The translations under genes were made by a program, and so were the position numbers. The notes beneath the pieces are model-generated. The model saw only the letters and a list, made by a program, of their open reading frames with translations, had not been told where the DNA came from and did not search any database. A stretch of 12,684 nucleotides of DNA from DATLXU01 sp035575515 (lineage in GTDB: Bacteria; Acidobacteriota; Blastocatellia; UBA7656), in the NCBI GenBank assembly GCA_035575515.1, contig DATLXU010000130.1, positions 1-12,684 of the forward strand, given 5' to 3'. Below are positions 5,865 through 12,684 of this stretch, in pieces (positions within the stretch are counted from its first letter, which is position 1; every line of letters begins with the position of its first letter).

Positions 5865-7364
5865 CTACGAATCAACCGTGAAAGATTTCCGAGCGCGCAT
5901 GAGCGCGTAATAAATCACGAAGCTCAGGCCGAATGTGATGAACCACGCGTAGGTGTACATGGTATCAAATGTGTTCGGAGATTCAACCTTGCCGCCGGGC
6001 GTTGTCGCCGCGCGAATGAATCCCGGAATCACAGGGATGATGGCAATCGCAAACGAAGCGACCGCGCGCCAGTTGAATCCGTTCGCGTAACTGTAACGGC
6101 CATCGGTCAGAAATAAATCTTTGAGCGAAAGCTTCTGTCGGCGAATCACCCAGTAATCGCAGATCATTATTCCGCCAATCGCTCCCATCAAGCCTGAGTA
6201 TCCGATCAGCCACGTGAAGATGTAATTGCCCTTCTCGCGGTAGAGATACCACGGCATCATAAGCACGCCGATGGCGGCGGTTATCAATCCGCCGCGCACG
6301 TAAGAGATGTGGCGCGGCGCGAGGTTTGAAAAATCATTCGACGGCGAGACGACATTCGCGGCCATGTTGGTCGTTATCTGCGCGGCGAAAATAACGACGG
6401 TCGCAAACAGCACGACGGCGACGCTGTTGAACTGGCCGACAAGCTCGACGGGATCAGGTATCGGGCGGCCAAAGATCAGCACCGTTGCCGAAGTCGTCGC
6501 GACTCCGATGAAGGCGAACGCGGTCATCGTTGTCGGAAGGCCGAATGCCTGCCCTAGGGCTTGCGAGCGCTGGCTGCGAGCATAGCGAGTGAAGTCAGGG
6601 ATATTCAGACTGAGCGTGGCCCAGTAGCCGACGCTTGCCGTGAGCGCGGGCGGAAAGATTTGCCAGAACGAGCCGTGTTCTTTCTGGAGATTGGTGACAG
6701 AGTTGAGCACGTTGCTGAGGCCGCCTGCTTTCGGGTGAGACGAAGCCCACCAGAGCAGAACCGCGCCGCCAATGAGCAATAGCGGCGCAGACCAGCTTTC
6801 GAGGTATTTGATACCTTCAACGCCTTTGATGATTATCGCGACCTGAATCAACCAGAAGGCGAAAAACATTATGTATTCGTGGCCTGATACATTTGCCCAG
6901 CCGGGCGACATAACTTTCATGAGACCGTCGAGCGCGGTTCCGCCGATCCATGTTTGAATGCCGAACCATCCGCAGGCGACAACGGCGCGGGCCATCGCGG
7001 CTATGTTTGCGCCGCGCGTTCCGAAGCTTGCGCGGCAGAGCACGGGGAACGATACGCCGTATTTAGTGCCCGCGTGGGCGTTGAGAATCATCGGGATGAG
7101 AACGATTGAGTTGCCGAGCAGGATGGTTATCATGGCCTGCCACCAGTTGAGGCCCTGCTCGATGAAGCTTCCGGCGAGCGTGTAGGTCGTGATGACTACG
7201 GACATGCCTATCCATAATGCGGCGATGTTGTAGGTCGACCAGGTGCGCTCTTTGATTGACGTAGGCGCGAGGTCTCGATTCCACAGCGGCGAATGGCGAA
7301 CGTCTTCGCTGAGTTCAACAAAGTCGCGTCGGGTTGCTTGAACAGCGTCAGATTCGGCGGCCAC
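5865..7364 (-). CDS. NCS1-family nucleobase/hydantoin-type permease
   Basis: This inner-membrane symporter (499 residues from the chosen start) would import a nucleobase, allantoin or hydantoin with a cation. Family signs are NRDLAP (29-34), the first helix with NIAALWIGMSVVITTYTLAGS (46-66, a conserved NCS1 block), HAGTKYGVSFPVLCRASFG (97-115) and GWFGIQTWIGG (132-142), followed by about nine more hydrophobic helices to the C-terminus. I chose GTG 7364 because GGAGGGG (7369-7375 on the - strand) sits 4 nt upstream. A longer frame starting with TTG at 7403 has no such site and its extra residues are not family-like. It is the first gene of the leftward cluster. With the ureidopropionase-like and LLM genes downstream, uracil, dihydropyrimidine or hydantoin is the likeliest cargo. 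Confidence 0.9.
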   Translation of the reverse strand: MAAESDAVQATRRDFVELSEDVRHSPLWNRDLAPTSIKERTWSTYNIAALWIGMSVVITTYTLAGSFIEQGLNWWQAMITILLGNSIVLIPMILNAHAGTKYGVSFPVLCRASFGTRGANIAAMARAVVACGWFGIQTWIGGTALDGLMKVMSPGWANVSGHEYIMFFAFWLIQVAIIIKGVEGIKYLESWSAPLLLIGGAVLLWWASSHPKAGGLSNVLNSVTNLQKEHGSFWQIFPPALTASVGYWATLSLNIPDFTRYARSQRSQALGQAFGLPTTMTAFAFIGVATTSATVLIFGRPIPDPVELVGQFNSVAVVLFATVVIFAAQITTNMAANVVSPSNDFSNLAPRHISYVRGGLITAAIGVLMMPWYLYREKGNYIFTWLIGYSGLMGAIGGIMICDYWVIRRQKLSLKDLFLTDGRYSYANGFNWRAVASFAIAIIPVIPGFIRAATTPGGKVESPNTFDTMYTYAWFITFGLSFVIYYALMRARKSFTVDS

Positions 7365-7368
7365 GATT

Positions 7369-7375
7369 CCCCTCC
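7369..7375 (-). promoter_or_regulatory. Ribosome-binding site selecting a GTG start
   Basis: GGAGGGG on the - strand, 4 nt before GTG 7364-7362, is the strongest ribosome-binding site near the permease N-terminus. It fixes the start 13 codons inside the longest open frame. Confidence 0.75.
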
Positions 7376-7393
7376 GGCAAAATGGTAGCCGAG

Positions 7394-7422
7394 ATGGTAG
7401 CAAAGCATAGGTGTAAACTCAA
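7394..7422 (-). promoter_or_regulatory. Weak candidate promoter for the permease gene
   Basis: On the - strand TTGAGT (7417-7422) and TACCAT (7394-7399) are 17 nt apart, four of six matches each. Transcription would begin around 7387, some 20 nt before the GTG start. Supported mainly by spacing. Confidence 0.25.
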
Positions 7423-7437
7423 CATTGCCGTATGTTG
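7420..7437. promoter_or_regulatory. Dyad between divergent promoters (possible operator)
   Basis: CAACAT (7420-7425) and ATGTTG (7432-7437) form a perfect 6-bp inverted repeat with a 6-nt centre, in the gap between the leftward permease and the rightward cas operon. It overlaps the candidate -35 of the permease promoter. A repressor or activator site is plausible, but no regulator gene is in the window and a short dyad can arise by chance. Confidence 0.35.
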
Positions 7438-7454
7438 TTTTAAGACAATTATGA

Positions 7455-7483
7455 TTGACTTTGAAAACCAACAGCGGTATTGT
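7455..7483 (+). promoter_or_regulatory. Candidate promoter of the cas operon
   Basis: TTGACT (7455-7460, five of six) and TATTGT (7478-7483, four of six) are separated by exactly 17 nt in an AT-rich stretch. Transcription would start near 7490, leaving a leader of about 50 nt before cas3. It is the best-matching promoter-like sequence I find upstream of the operon. Confidence 0.5.
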
Positions 7484-7540
7484 TTGCAAGCCTACAAAGT
7501 CCAAAGGCCCCTTTAGTTTTGTTTGACCGGAGCAGCATTA

Positions 7541-9814
7541 ATGACTTTTCTTGCCCATACTGAGAATGAAAAAGGAGAGCCGCATCTTCTGCGAGATCAC
7601 TTGGCGCGCGTCGGCGATTTGGCGAGCGAACTCGCTGCTGCTGCGAACCCATACCTGGAAGAAGCTGCGCGATGGACAGGCCTGTTGCACGATTTAGGCA
7701 AGTACCGCGAAGCGTTCCAGGAGTATCTGGTAGGCAATCGCGAGGGCGGAGTTGATACCCATCATGCAGTCTATGGCGCTGCTTTTGCTTTTGACAGAAC
7801 CTGGCTAGGGCCTGCCTTTGCAATCGCAGGTCATCACGCCGGTCTTCATGATTGCGATGATTTGCAGAGTTTCGTAAGTGACCCAAAGTATAAGACAACA
7901 GATCGCGTTGCGGAGCTGATTGAGCGTTTTGAAGCAGAAGTGCGCGCCGTAGCAGACAGCATTAATGAGCCTGCCTTTGTTATAAAGCATAATCTGAAGG
8001 CCGAGTTTTACATTCGCATGCTTTTCTCTGCGCTCGTTGATGCCGATTTTCTCGACACCGAGTTTCATTACAAATGCGCGCCGCGAGCGCCTCAGAAGTT
8101 ACGCGCGGCGGAGTTGCTGAATCGTCTCGTGGCTGAAAAACAGGCAAAGCCACAAGATTCAGAGCTTAATGAGCTGCGCAATGAAATCTTTGAGCAGTGC
8201 CTTGCGGCGGCAGAGCGAGAGCAAGGGTTCTTTTCGCTGACGGTTCCGACGGGCGGCGGCAAGACGCTTTCCAGCATGGCTTTTGCGCTCCGCCACGCAG
8301 AGCGCCACAACTTGCGCCGAGTCATAGTAGTTATCCCGTATTTATCAATAATTGAGCAGAACGCCGCCGAATATCGTCGCATCTTCGATCCTGAAAACAG
8401 AGGAATTGTAATAGAGCACCATTCGGCGGTCGCGCCGCGAGAGAGCCGCGCGGAAGACGCCACTGAGCCTCGCCTTCGCTCGCCGCTCGAATACGCCGCT
8501 GAGAACTGGGACGCGCCTATCATTGTCACTACATCGGTTCAGTTTCTTGAATCGCTGTTTGCGAATCGCCCGTCGCGCTGCCGCAAGCTGCACAATATCG
8601 CGCGCTCGATTGTGATACTTGATGAAGTGCAGACGCTGCCGAGCCATCTGCTCAATCCTGTCCTGAACGTCTTCCGCGAATTGCGCGAAAGCTACGGTGT
8701 GAGCTTTGTATTTTCCACTGCGACGCAGCCCGCATTTCGCAAAACGGCATTTCTCGTTGAGGGCTTCAATGCCGGGGAGGTCAGCGAGATTACGAGCAAC
8801 ACCGATGACGCTTTCAGCAAGCTCCGGCGCGTAAGATTCCGCCTGCCTGAGAAGGGGGAGTCAGTTGACTGGCACAGTTTGGCCGAGCGCATTGCATCTC
8901 ATCGTCAGGCGCTTGCAGTCGTAAACGTTCGCCGACACGCTTTCGAGCTGTGGAACCGGTTGCGCGAATTGATTGTGGATGAGCGCGACACGGTATTTCA
9001 TCTCTCTTCGGCGATGTGCGCCGAGCATCGCCTTGACGTGCTTGGCGCTATACACAATCCGAATGAAGGCAGCATCCGCCATCGCCTTTCAAACGGCGAG
9101 CCTTGCAGAGTTGTGTCAACGCAACTCGTCGAAGCTGGAGTTGACTTTGATTTCCCTGTGGTCTATCGCGCGATTGGCCCGCTCGATTCGATTGTTCAGG
9201 CGGCGGGCCGCTGCAATCGCGAAGGCAAGCTGCGCGATTGCGCAGGCAATCCTATGCTCGGCGAAGTTTTCGTGTTCAGGCCTGAAGAACACAGCCTCCC
9301 GCGCGGAGTCTATCGCGCCGCAACCGACATAACGGCGACTCTGCTTGAACGCACGGATGCAGAACGGCTCGCCACAGATCACGCGCTTTTCGCCAATTAC
9401 TTCTCGCAGCTTTATCAATCTGTGCCGCTTGATTACGAGCGAGACCGGGAGTCTTCGATACAGGAAGACCGCGAGAATCTTCGCTTCCGCAAAGTGGCGC
9501 GCAAGGCGTGGGTAATTCCGCCCGACGAAAGTGTCTCGGTCGTCGTGCCATACGGGAGGGGCGAAGAACTGGTCGAAGAGATTCGCAACCGGGAGCGTGC
9601 GAAAGGGCAGCCGCGTTTTGACGCAAAAGACCTGCGTCGGTTGCAACGTTTCATGGTGAATCTGTACAGGAGACATTTCGACCTTCTGCGCGGGCTGGGG
9701 CAGCTAGGGCCGATTATTCCGAATGTAGAGTTGTATGTTCTTTCCGAAGCTTCTTACGACAAGTATCTGGGCGTCGTGATAGAAGAACGCCCGATGGAGG
9801 ATTACATCTTATGA
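7541..9814 (+). CDS. cas3: Cas3 HD nuclease-helicase, type I-C
   Basis: Cas3 is recruited by the Cascade complex to target DNA, unwinds it and degrades one strand. The 757-residue protein carries both halves. The HD nuclease has H20, H50-D51 in GLLHDLGKY, H74-H75 and H98-H99 in AGHHAG. The superfamily 2 helicase has Walker A TGGGKT at 237-242, DEVQ at 361-364 (motif II), FSTATQ at 391-396 (motif III), STQLVEAGVDFDF (motif V) and QAAGRCNREG at 553-562 (motif VI). All key residues appear intact. I chose ATG 7541, with GGAG (7529-7532) 8 nt upstream, over a TTG at 7523. The end overlaps cas5 by 4 nt (ATGA). Its short C-terminus and neighbours fit type I-C. Confidence 0.96.
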   Translation: MTFLAHTENEKGEPHLLRDHLARVGDLASELAAAANPYLEEAARWTGLLHDLGKYREAFQEYLVGNREGGVDTHHAVYGAAFAFDRTWLGPAFAIAGHHAGLHDCDDLQSFVSDPKYKTTDRVAELIERFEAEVRAVADSINEPAFVIKHNLKAEFYIRMLFSALVDADFLDTEFHYKCAPRAPQKLRAAELLNRLVAEKQAKPQDSELNELRNEIFEQCLAAAEREQGFFSLTVPTGGGKTLSSMAFALRHAERHNLRRVIVVIPYLSIIEQNAAEYRRIFDPENRGIVIEHHSAVAPRESRAEDATEPRLRSPLEYAAENWDAPIIVTTSVQFLESLFANRPSRCRKLHNIARSIVILDEVQTLPSHLLNPVLNVFRELRESYGVSFVFSTATQPAFRKTAFLVEGFNAGEVSEITSNTDDAFSKLRRVRFRLPEKGESVDWHSLAERIASHRQALAVVNVRRHAFELWNRLRELIVDERDTVFHLSSAMCAEHRLDVLGAIHNPNEGSIRHRLSNGEPCRVVSTQLVEAGVDFDFPVVYRAIGPLDSIVQAAGRCNREGKLRDCAGNPMLGEVFVFRPEEHSLPRGVYRAATDITATLLERTDAERLATDHALFANYFSQLYQSVPLDYERDRESSIQEDRENLRFRKVARKAWVIPPDESVSVVVPYGRGEELVEEIRNRERAKGQPRFDAKDLRRLQRFMVNLYRRHFDLLRGLGQLGPIIPNVELYVLSEASYDKYLGVVIEERPMEDYIL

Positions 9815-10674
9815 ACGAGAATAAAGTTACGATTCGAGTATGGGGCGATTTCGCCTGCTTCACGCGGCCAGAAATGAAAGTGGAGCGCGTGAGCTACCCG
9901 GTAATGACGCCATCGGCTGCGCGGGGAATTCTCGAAGCGATCTTCTGGGAGCCGCAAATCTATTACGTGATTGATTCTATTCGCGTCGTTAAGCGCGGGC
10001 GATGGGTATCGTTTCGCCGCAATGAAGTCATCAGCCGCATCAGCATTGACAGCGCGAAGACATGGATGAAATCGCCTGAAAAGCTGGCGCGCATCAGTGC
10101 GGGCGGCGGCGCGGCGGACGGGACGCAACGCAACACGCTTGCTCTTGAAGGTGTCGAGTACATCATCACTGCCGAAGTGCGACTGAGCGAGCTTGGCAGC
10201 GCAAGCGGCAACACGATCAGGAAGTATCTCGATGAAATCGAGCGGCGCGCCCGCAGCGGGAAATGTTTTCATCGCCCCGCACTCGGTCTCAGGGAGTTCG
10301 CCGCTGACTTTGATTGGGAAGCTGATGCGCAGCGGGCGCTTGAGCGTCGAGCAGCAGAGCTTGGCGACAACTGGTCTGGCGGCATAAATGAAGACATAGG
10401 GCTGATGCTTTACGACGTGTTCGACGCCGATGAGCGCAAGCAAGGCTTTCGCTGGTTGAGCGCAGAAGAGCTTGCGCAGCTTGAAGTCGAGCGAGCTGGC
10501 GCGATAGCCGCTTTGCCAAAGAGCCAGCGAAAGGCGGCGAGCAAAGAACCGCTCGCGAGATGGGAAGGGCGACTCATCAAACCGCGCGCCGCATTCTTTC
10601 ACGCGCGCGTAAAAAACTCCACGCTCGATTGCCATCCTGAGCGGGTGAAGATTCTCAACAGCGGGAGGAATTGA
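9811..10674 (+). CDS. cas5c: Cas5c (Cas5d) crRNA-processing Cascade subunit
   Basis: In type I-C systems Cas5 takes over the role of Cas6, cutting the CRISPR transcript and then capping the 5' handle of the crRNA in Cascade. The N-terminus KVTIRVWGDFACFTRPEMKVERVSYPVMTPSAARGILEAIFW is the typical Cas5 RAMP fold, with the conserved YPVMTPSAARGILEAI segment (about 29-45). Later come QRNTLAL and the GGINEDIGLMLYDVF block (about 190-204). At 287 residues it is longer than the usual 220-240. The excess is mostly after residue 205, an Ala/Glu/Lys-rich stretch before the final FFHARVKN strand. GGAGG (9796-9800) precedes the ATG, which overlaps the cas3 stop. The cas8c start follows 3 nt after the stop. 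Confidence 0.93.
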   Translation: MNENKVTIRVWGDFACFTRPEMKVERVSYPVMTPSAARGILEAIFWEPQIYYVIDSIRVVKRGRWVSFRRNEVISRISIDSAKTWMKSPEKLARISAGGGAADGTQRNTLALEGVEYIITAEVRLSELGSASGNTIRKYLDEIERRARSGKCFHRPALGLREFAADFDWEADAQRALERRAAELGDNWSGGINEDIGLMLYDVFDADERKQGFRWLSAEELAQLEVERAGAIAALPKSQRKAASKEPLARWEGRLIKPRAAFFHARVKNSTLDCHPERVKILNSGRN

Positions 10675-10677
10675 AGA

Positions 10678-12636
10678 ATGCTGCTCAAACATCTTTACGA
10701 TTTTGCGCACTCGCGCGGAATACTCGATGATCTGGCATTTGCGCCAAAGGTGATTAGATGGATCATTGCGCTTGACCTCGAAGGTCGTCTGCTCGGCGCT
10801 GGCCCGCGCGAAAGCGCGGGTGAGAAGAACAAAGGCAAACAGTATTCTGCGCCGCGAACGAGCCGCGCGAAAGATGCTGGAGGAGTGGCAGAGTTTTTGG
10901 CCGACGGCATGAGGGCGGTCTTCGAGCTTGACCAGAAGCCTGACGATAAGCTGACTGAAAAGCAGCGCAAAGACCGCGACGCGAACAACGCGCGCAAGCA
11001 TGAAGATTTCTGGCGTCAGATTCGTGAGGCTTATGAAGCGACTGGCCATAGCGGATTGCAGGCTATGCTTCGCTTTCGTCAGTCCATGAGCAATCCCCCT
11101 GATTTCCTGCGATGGGGCGCGAGCGCAGAAGCAAAGCCCGGTGAAAAGCCAGCCTGGTGGATCAGAACGGCGAGCGGCGATGAAGTGAAGATCGGGCCTG
11201 ACAACTTCACTTTTGAAGTTGATGGCGAATTATTGCTTTTTGACGAATCGCTGCGGGCGTACTGGCGAAGTGCGTATGCAAAAGAGGTTGCCGAAAAAGA
11301 AGCGGTTTCAGAGCGGGGGCTTTGCCTGGTCACCGGGGTTGATAATACGCCCATTGCGCCTACGCACTTGCCGAAGATCAAAGGCGTTCCCAGCACGCAG
11401 TCATTCGGCGCGGCCATTGTCTCATTTGATAAACCGGCATTTGCATCTTACGGATTCGATCAGAGCTACAACGCGCCCGTATCAACAGAAGCGGTGGCTG
11501 CCTACACAAACGCACTCAACTGGATGATGGGGCGCGACGATCATTCAATAAGAATAGGGCAGACGACGCTCTGCTTCTGGGCGCGCGAGTCGGAAGAGGC
11601 ATCGAATTTCTTCGCCCGCATGCTCAATCGGCCCGACCCGCAAAGCGTGGCCGAGTTCATTCGGTCTCCGTGGGCGGGCGTTGATCGCGAGCTTGCGCGC
11701 AGCGAGGAGTTTTTCAGCGTCACGCTTGCTGGCAATGCTGGCCGCGTCGTTGTTCGTCACTGGATGCAGATGACTGTCGAAGCCGCCCGCGAAAATCTCA
11801 AGCGATGGTTTGAAGACCTTGACATCATCGCCTACTCGAAACCGGTCGCGCAGGATGAAGCGAAACGAAAATCGAAAAGAGCGAATGCGGCTGTCGAAGG
11901 GAAAGAATCAATGCCGCCGCTAGCTTTGTTCCGGCTTGCGTGCGCGACAGTGCGCGAGCCGAAAGACCTGTTGGCAGAAACGCTGACGCAGCTTTATCGC
12001 GCCGCGCTCGAAGGCGCTGCTCCTTCGATTGTTTTGCTCAAGCCGATTTTGAACCGGCTCGCCGTTGATCTTTCGCGCAACGGGCCGAGCGTCCTTATGA
12101 ATATATCCAGATTCGCTTTGATGCGATTGATAGTGAATCGAAATCGAAAGGAAGGTGAACCGATGATTGAACCCCAAGTCTTTGACACAGACGATGCAGC
12201 TTATAACTGCGGGCGATTGCTCGCAATCTTTGATGACTTACAGATGGCCGCGCATGAGTACAAGCTGGAAGGCGCGGGCGTGGTCGAACGCTACTACGGT
12301 TCGGCCTCATCAGCGCCCAACAGCGCGTTCGGAATCCTTTGGCGGCTGCACCAGCACCACCTCAGGAAGCTGTCGCGGCAGGGAGACAAAGGCCGCGCCG
12401 CAGCCGAAGCCATTAAGCGAAAGATAGAAGACATCGCCAGATTATTCCGCCAGCCGAAGCCGAACCTGCCGCCGGAATTTCCGCGCTCATTTGATCTCAG
12501 AGCGCAAGGCCGATTTGCGCTCGGTTTCTATCAGCAAAAAGCCGCCGAGCGCGCTGCGCGCAAGACATATTTTGATTCGCAAAAACAGTATCAATCCAAT
12601 GACACCGACATGAAAGGAGAATCCAGCAATGACTGA
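10678..12636 (+). CDS. cas8c: Cas8c (Csd1) large Cascade subunit
   Basis: Cas8c recognises the PAM and binds target DNA within type I-C Cascade. The 652-residue protein begins with the family-typical LLKHLYDFAHSR. Residues about 215-310 contain the strongly conserved Csd1 core: GLCLVTGVDNTPIAPTHLPKIKGV, QSFGAAIVSFDKPAFASYGFDQ, NAPVSTEAVAAYTNALNWMM and TTLCFWAR. Residues 496-652 form a helical C-terminal part that is probably also made separately as Cas11c. A charged stretch rich in Lys, Asp and Arg (about 84-108) precedes the first domain boundary. GGGAGGAA (10663-10670) gives a good ribosome-binding site. The stop overlaps the cas7 start by 8 nt. Confidence 0.95.
   Translation: MLLKHLYDFAHSRGILDDLAFAPKVIRWIIALDLEGRLLGAGPRESAGEKNKGKQYSAPRTSRAKDAGGVAEFLADGMRAVFELDQKPDDKLTEKQRKDRDANNARKHEDFWRQIREAYEATGHSGLQAMLRFRQSMSNPPDFLRWGASAEAKPGEKPAWWIRTASGDEVKIGPDNFTFEVDGELLLFDESLRAYWRSAYAKEVAEKEAVSERGLCLVTGVDNTPIAPTHLPKIKGVPSTQSFGAAIVSFDKPAFASYGFDQSYNAPVSTEAVAAYTNALNWMMGRDDHSIRIGQTTLCFWARESEEASNFFARMLNRPDPQSVAEFIRSPWAGVDRELARSEEFFSVTLAGNAGRVVVRHWMQMTVEAARENLKRWFEDLDIIAYSKPVAQDEAKRKSKRANAAVEGKESMPPLALFRLACATVREPKDLLAETLTQLYRAALEGAAPSIVLLKPILNRLAVDLSRNGPSVLMNISRFALMRLIVNRNRKEGEPMIEPQVFDTDDAAYNCGRLLAIFDDLQMAAHEYKLEGAGVVERYYGSASSAPNSAFGILWRLHQHHLRKLSRQGDKGRAAAEAIKRKIEDIARLFRQPKPNLPPEFPRSFDLRAQGRFALGFYQQKAAERAARKTYFDSQKQYQSNDTDMKGESSND
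12147..12156 (+). promoter_or_regulatory. Internal ribosome-binding site inside cas8c
   Basis: AAAGGAAGGT, a purine-rich Shine-Dalgarno-like run within cas8c, ends 6 nt before the in-frame ATG 12163. Its position, next to a family-conserved Cas11-like domain start, makes it a likely second translation start. Confidence 0.75.
12163..12636 (+). CDS. cas11c: Cas11c small subunit from an internal start in cas8c
   Basis: Type I-C Cascade contains a small subunit, Cas11c, that in characterised systems is translated from an internal start in the cas8c gene. Here ATG 12163 is in frame with cas8c (its codon 496), follows a strong internal ribosome-binding site, and would give a 157-residue protein. 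It starts with MIEPQVFDTDDAAYNCGRLL, where the AY-x-x-GRLLA motif marks the beginning of the helical C-terminal domain. Length and helical, charge-rich character fit a Cas11 subunit. It would supply extra copies lining the crRNA backbone. Earlier in-frame ATGs (near 12097 and 12121) lack a comparable site. Supported by sequence and family precedent, not by direct evidence. Confidence 0.75.
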   Translation: MIEPQVFDTDDAAYNCGRLLAIFDDLQMAAHEYKLEGAGVVERYYGSASSAPNSAFGILWRLHQHHLRKLSRQGDKGRAAAEAIKRKIEDIARLFRQPKPNLPPEFPRSFDLRAQGRFALGFYQQKAAERAARKTYFDSQKQYQSNDTDMKGESSND

Positions 12637-12684
12637 ACCACTGACCAACCGCCATGATTTTCTCTTGCTCTTTGAGGTAGTGAA
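12629..12684 (+). CDS. cas7c: Cas7c (Csd2) backbone subunit, N-terminus only
   Basis: ATG 12629 overlaps the cas8c stop by 8 nt and is preceded by AAGGAG (12614-12619) at a 9-nt spacing. The 18 complete codons read NRHDFLLLFEVV in residues 7-18, which matches the N-terminal strand of Csd2/Cas7 (typically NRYDFVLLFDV). Cas7c forms the multi-copy filament that holds the crRNA. Gene order cas3-cas5-cas8c-cas7 is the standard type I-C order. The rest lies beyond the window. Confidence 0.88.
   Translation, partial: MTEPLTNRHDFLLLFEVV

Noticed and set aside
7365..7403. 13-codon extension of the permease from TTG 7403
   Set aside because: It has no ribosome-binding site and no family-like sequence. 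GGAGGGG points to GTG 7364.
7523..7540. Six-codon extension of cas3 from TTG 7523
   Set aside because: GGAG at 7529-7532 is correctly spaced for ATG 7541 and would lie inside the extension.
9802..11049. Long open frame of 415 codons on the - strand opposite cas5c and cas8c
   Set aside because: It is antisense to two well-recognised cas genes. It shows no recognisable domain and has biased composition consistent with a shadow of GC-rich codons.
7541..12684. CRISPR array within the window
   Set aside because: I see no regularly spaced direct repeats of 28-37 nt on either strand. The array is expected to the right, after the remaining cas genes.

Overview
The window looks like a chromosomal segment of a mid-GC Gram-negative bacterium. 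Three envelope features support this: a secreted HEAT-repeat/TonB-C-terminal protein, a lipobox lipoprotein and strong Shine-Dalgarno sites. The mix of DUF6941-like and YbjN-like small proteins, a HEAT-TonB fusion and short intergenic heptamer repeats recalls Acidobacteriota (Blastocatellia-like), but that is an inference from gene style. No rRNA or marker gene is present to prove it.

Positions 1-1287 (+ strand) hold the tail of a Gly-Tyr repeat protein, a strong intrinsic terminator, and two small cytoplasmic proteins (DUF6941-like and YbjN-like) only 5 nt apart. Positions 1393-2016 are coaE (dephospho-CoA kinase), the last step of coenzyme A synthesis.

Positions 2069-7364 (- strand) carry five genes. 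In transcription order they are an NCS1 nucleobase/allantoin-type permease, a DUF4440/SnoaL-like lipoprotein, a secreted HEAT-TonB_C protein, a nitrilase-superfamily amidohydrolase very like beta-ureidopropionase, and an LLM-class flavin/F420 oxidoreductase. Permease, ureidopropionase and LLM oxidoreductase together suggest uptake and reductive breakdown of pyrimidines or hydantoin-like ureides. The lipoprotein and HEAT-TonB genes have no obvious role in that pathway.

Positions 7365-7540 are a divergent promoter region with a good -35/-10 pair for the rightward operon and a dyad between the two promoters. Positions 7541-12684 (+) are the first part of a type I-C CRISPR-Cas operon: cas3 (HD nuclease-helicase), cas5c, cas8c (csd1) and the first codons of cas7c (csd2), tightly packed with 3-8 nt gaps or overlaps. 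Inside cas8c an in-frame ATG with its own strong ribosome-binding site very probably starts the small subunit Cas11c. The rest of cas7, any cas4/cas1/cas2 and the CRISPR array would lie to the right of the window; no array is present here.

The most unusual non-coding signal is a set of intergenic elements between the genes at 1.3-4.2 kb. Three clear elements, each about 100-112 bp, and one degenerate one have arms built from 7-nt units, mostly containing GTC, arranged as inverted repeats. Each locus has its own heptamer sequence but the same architecture.
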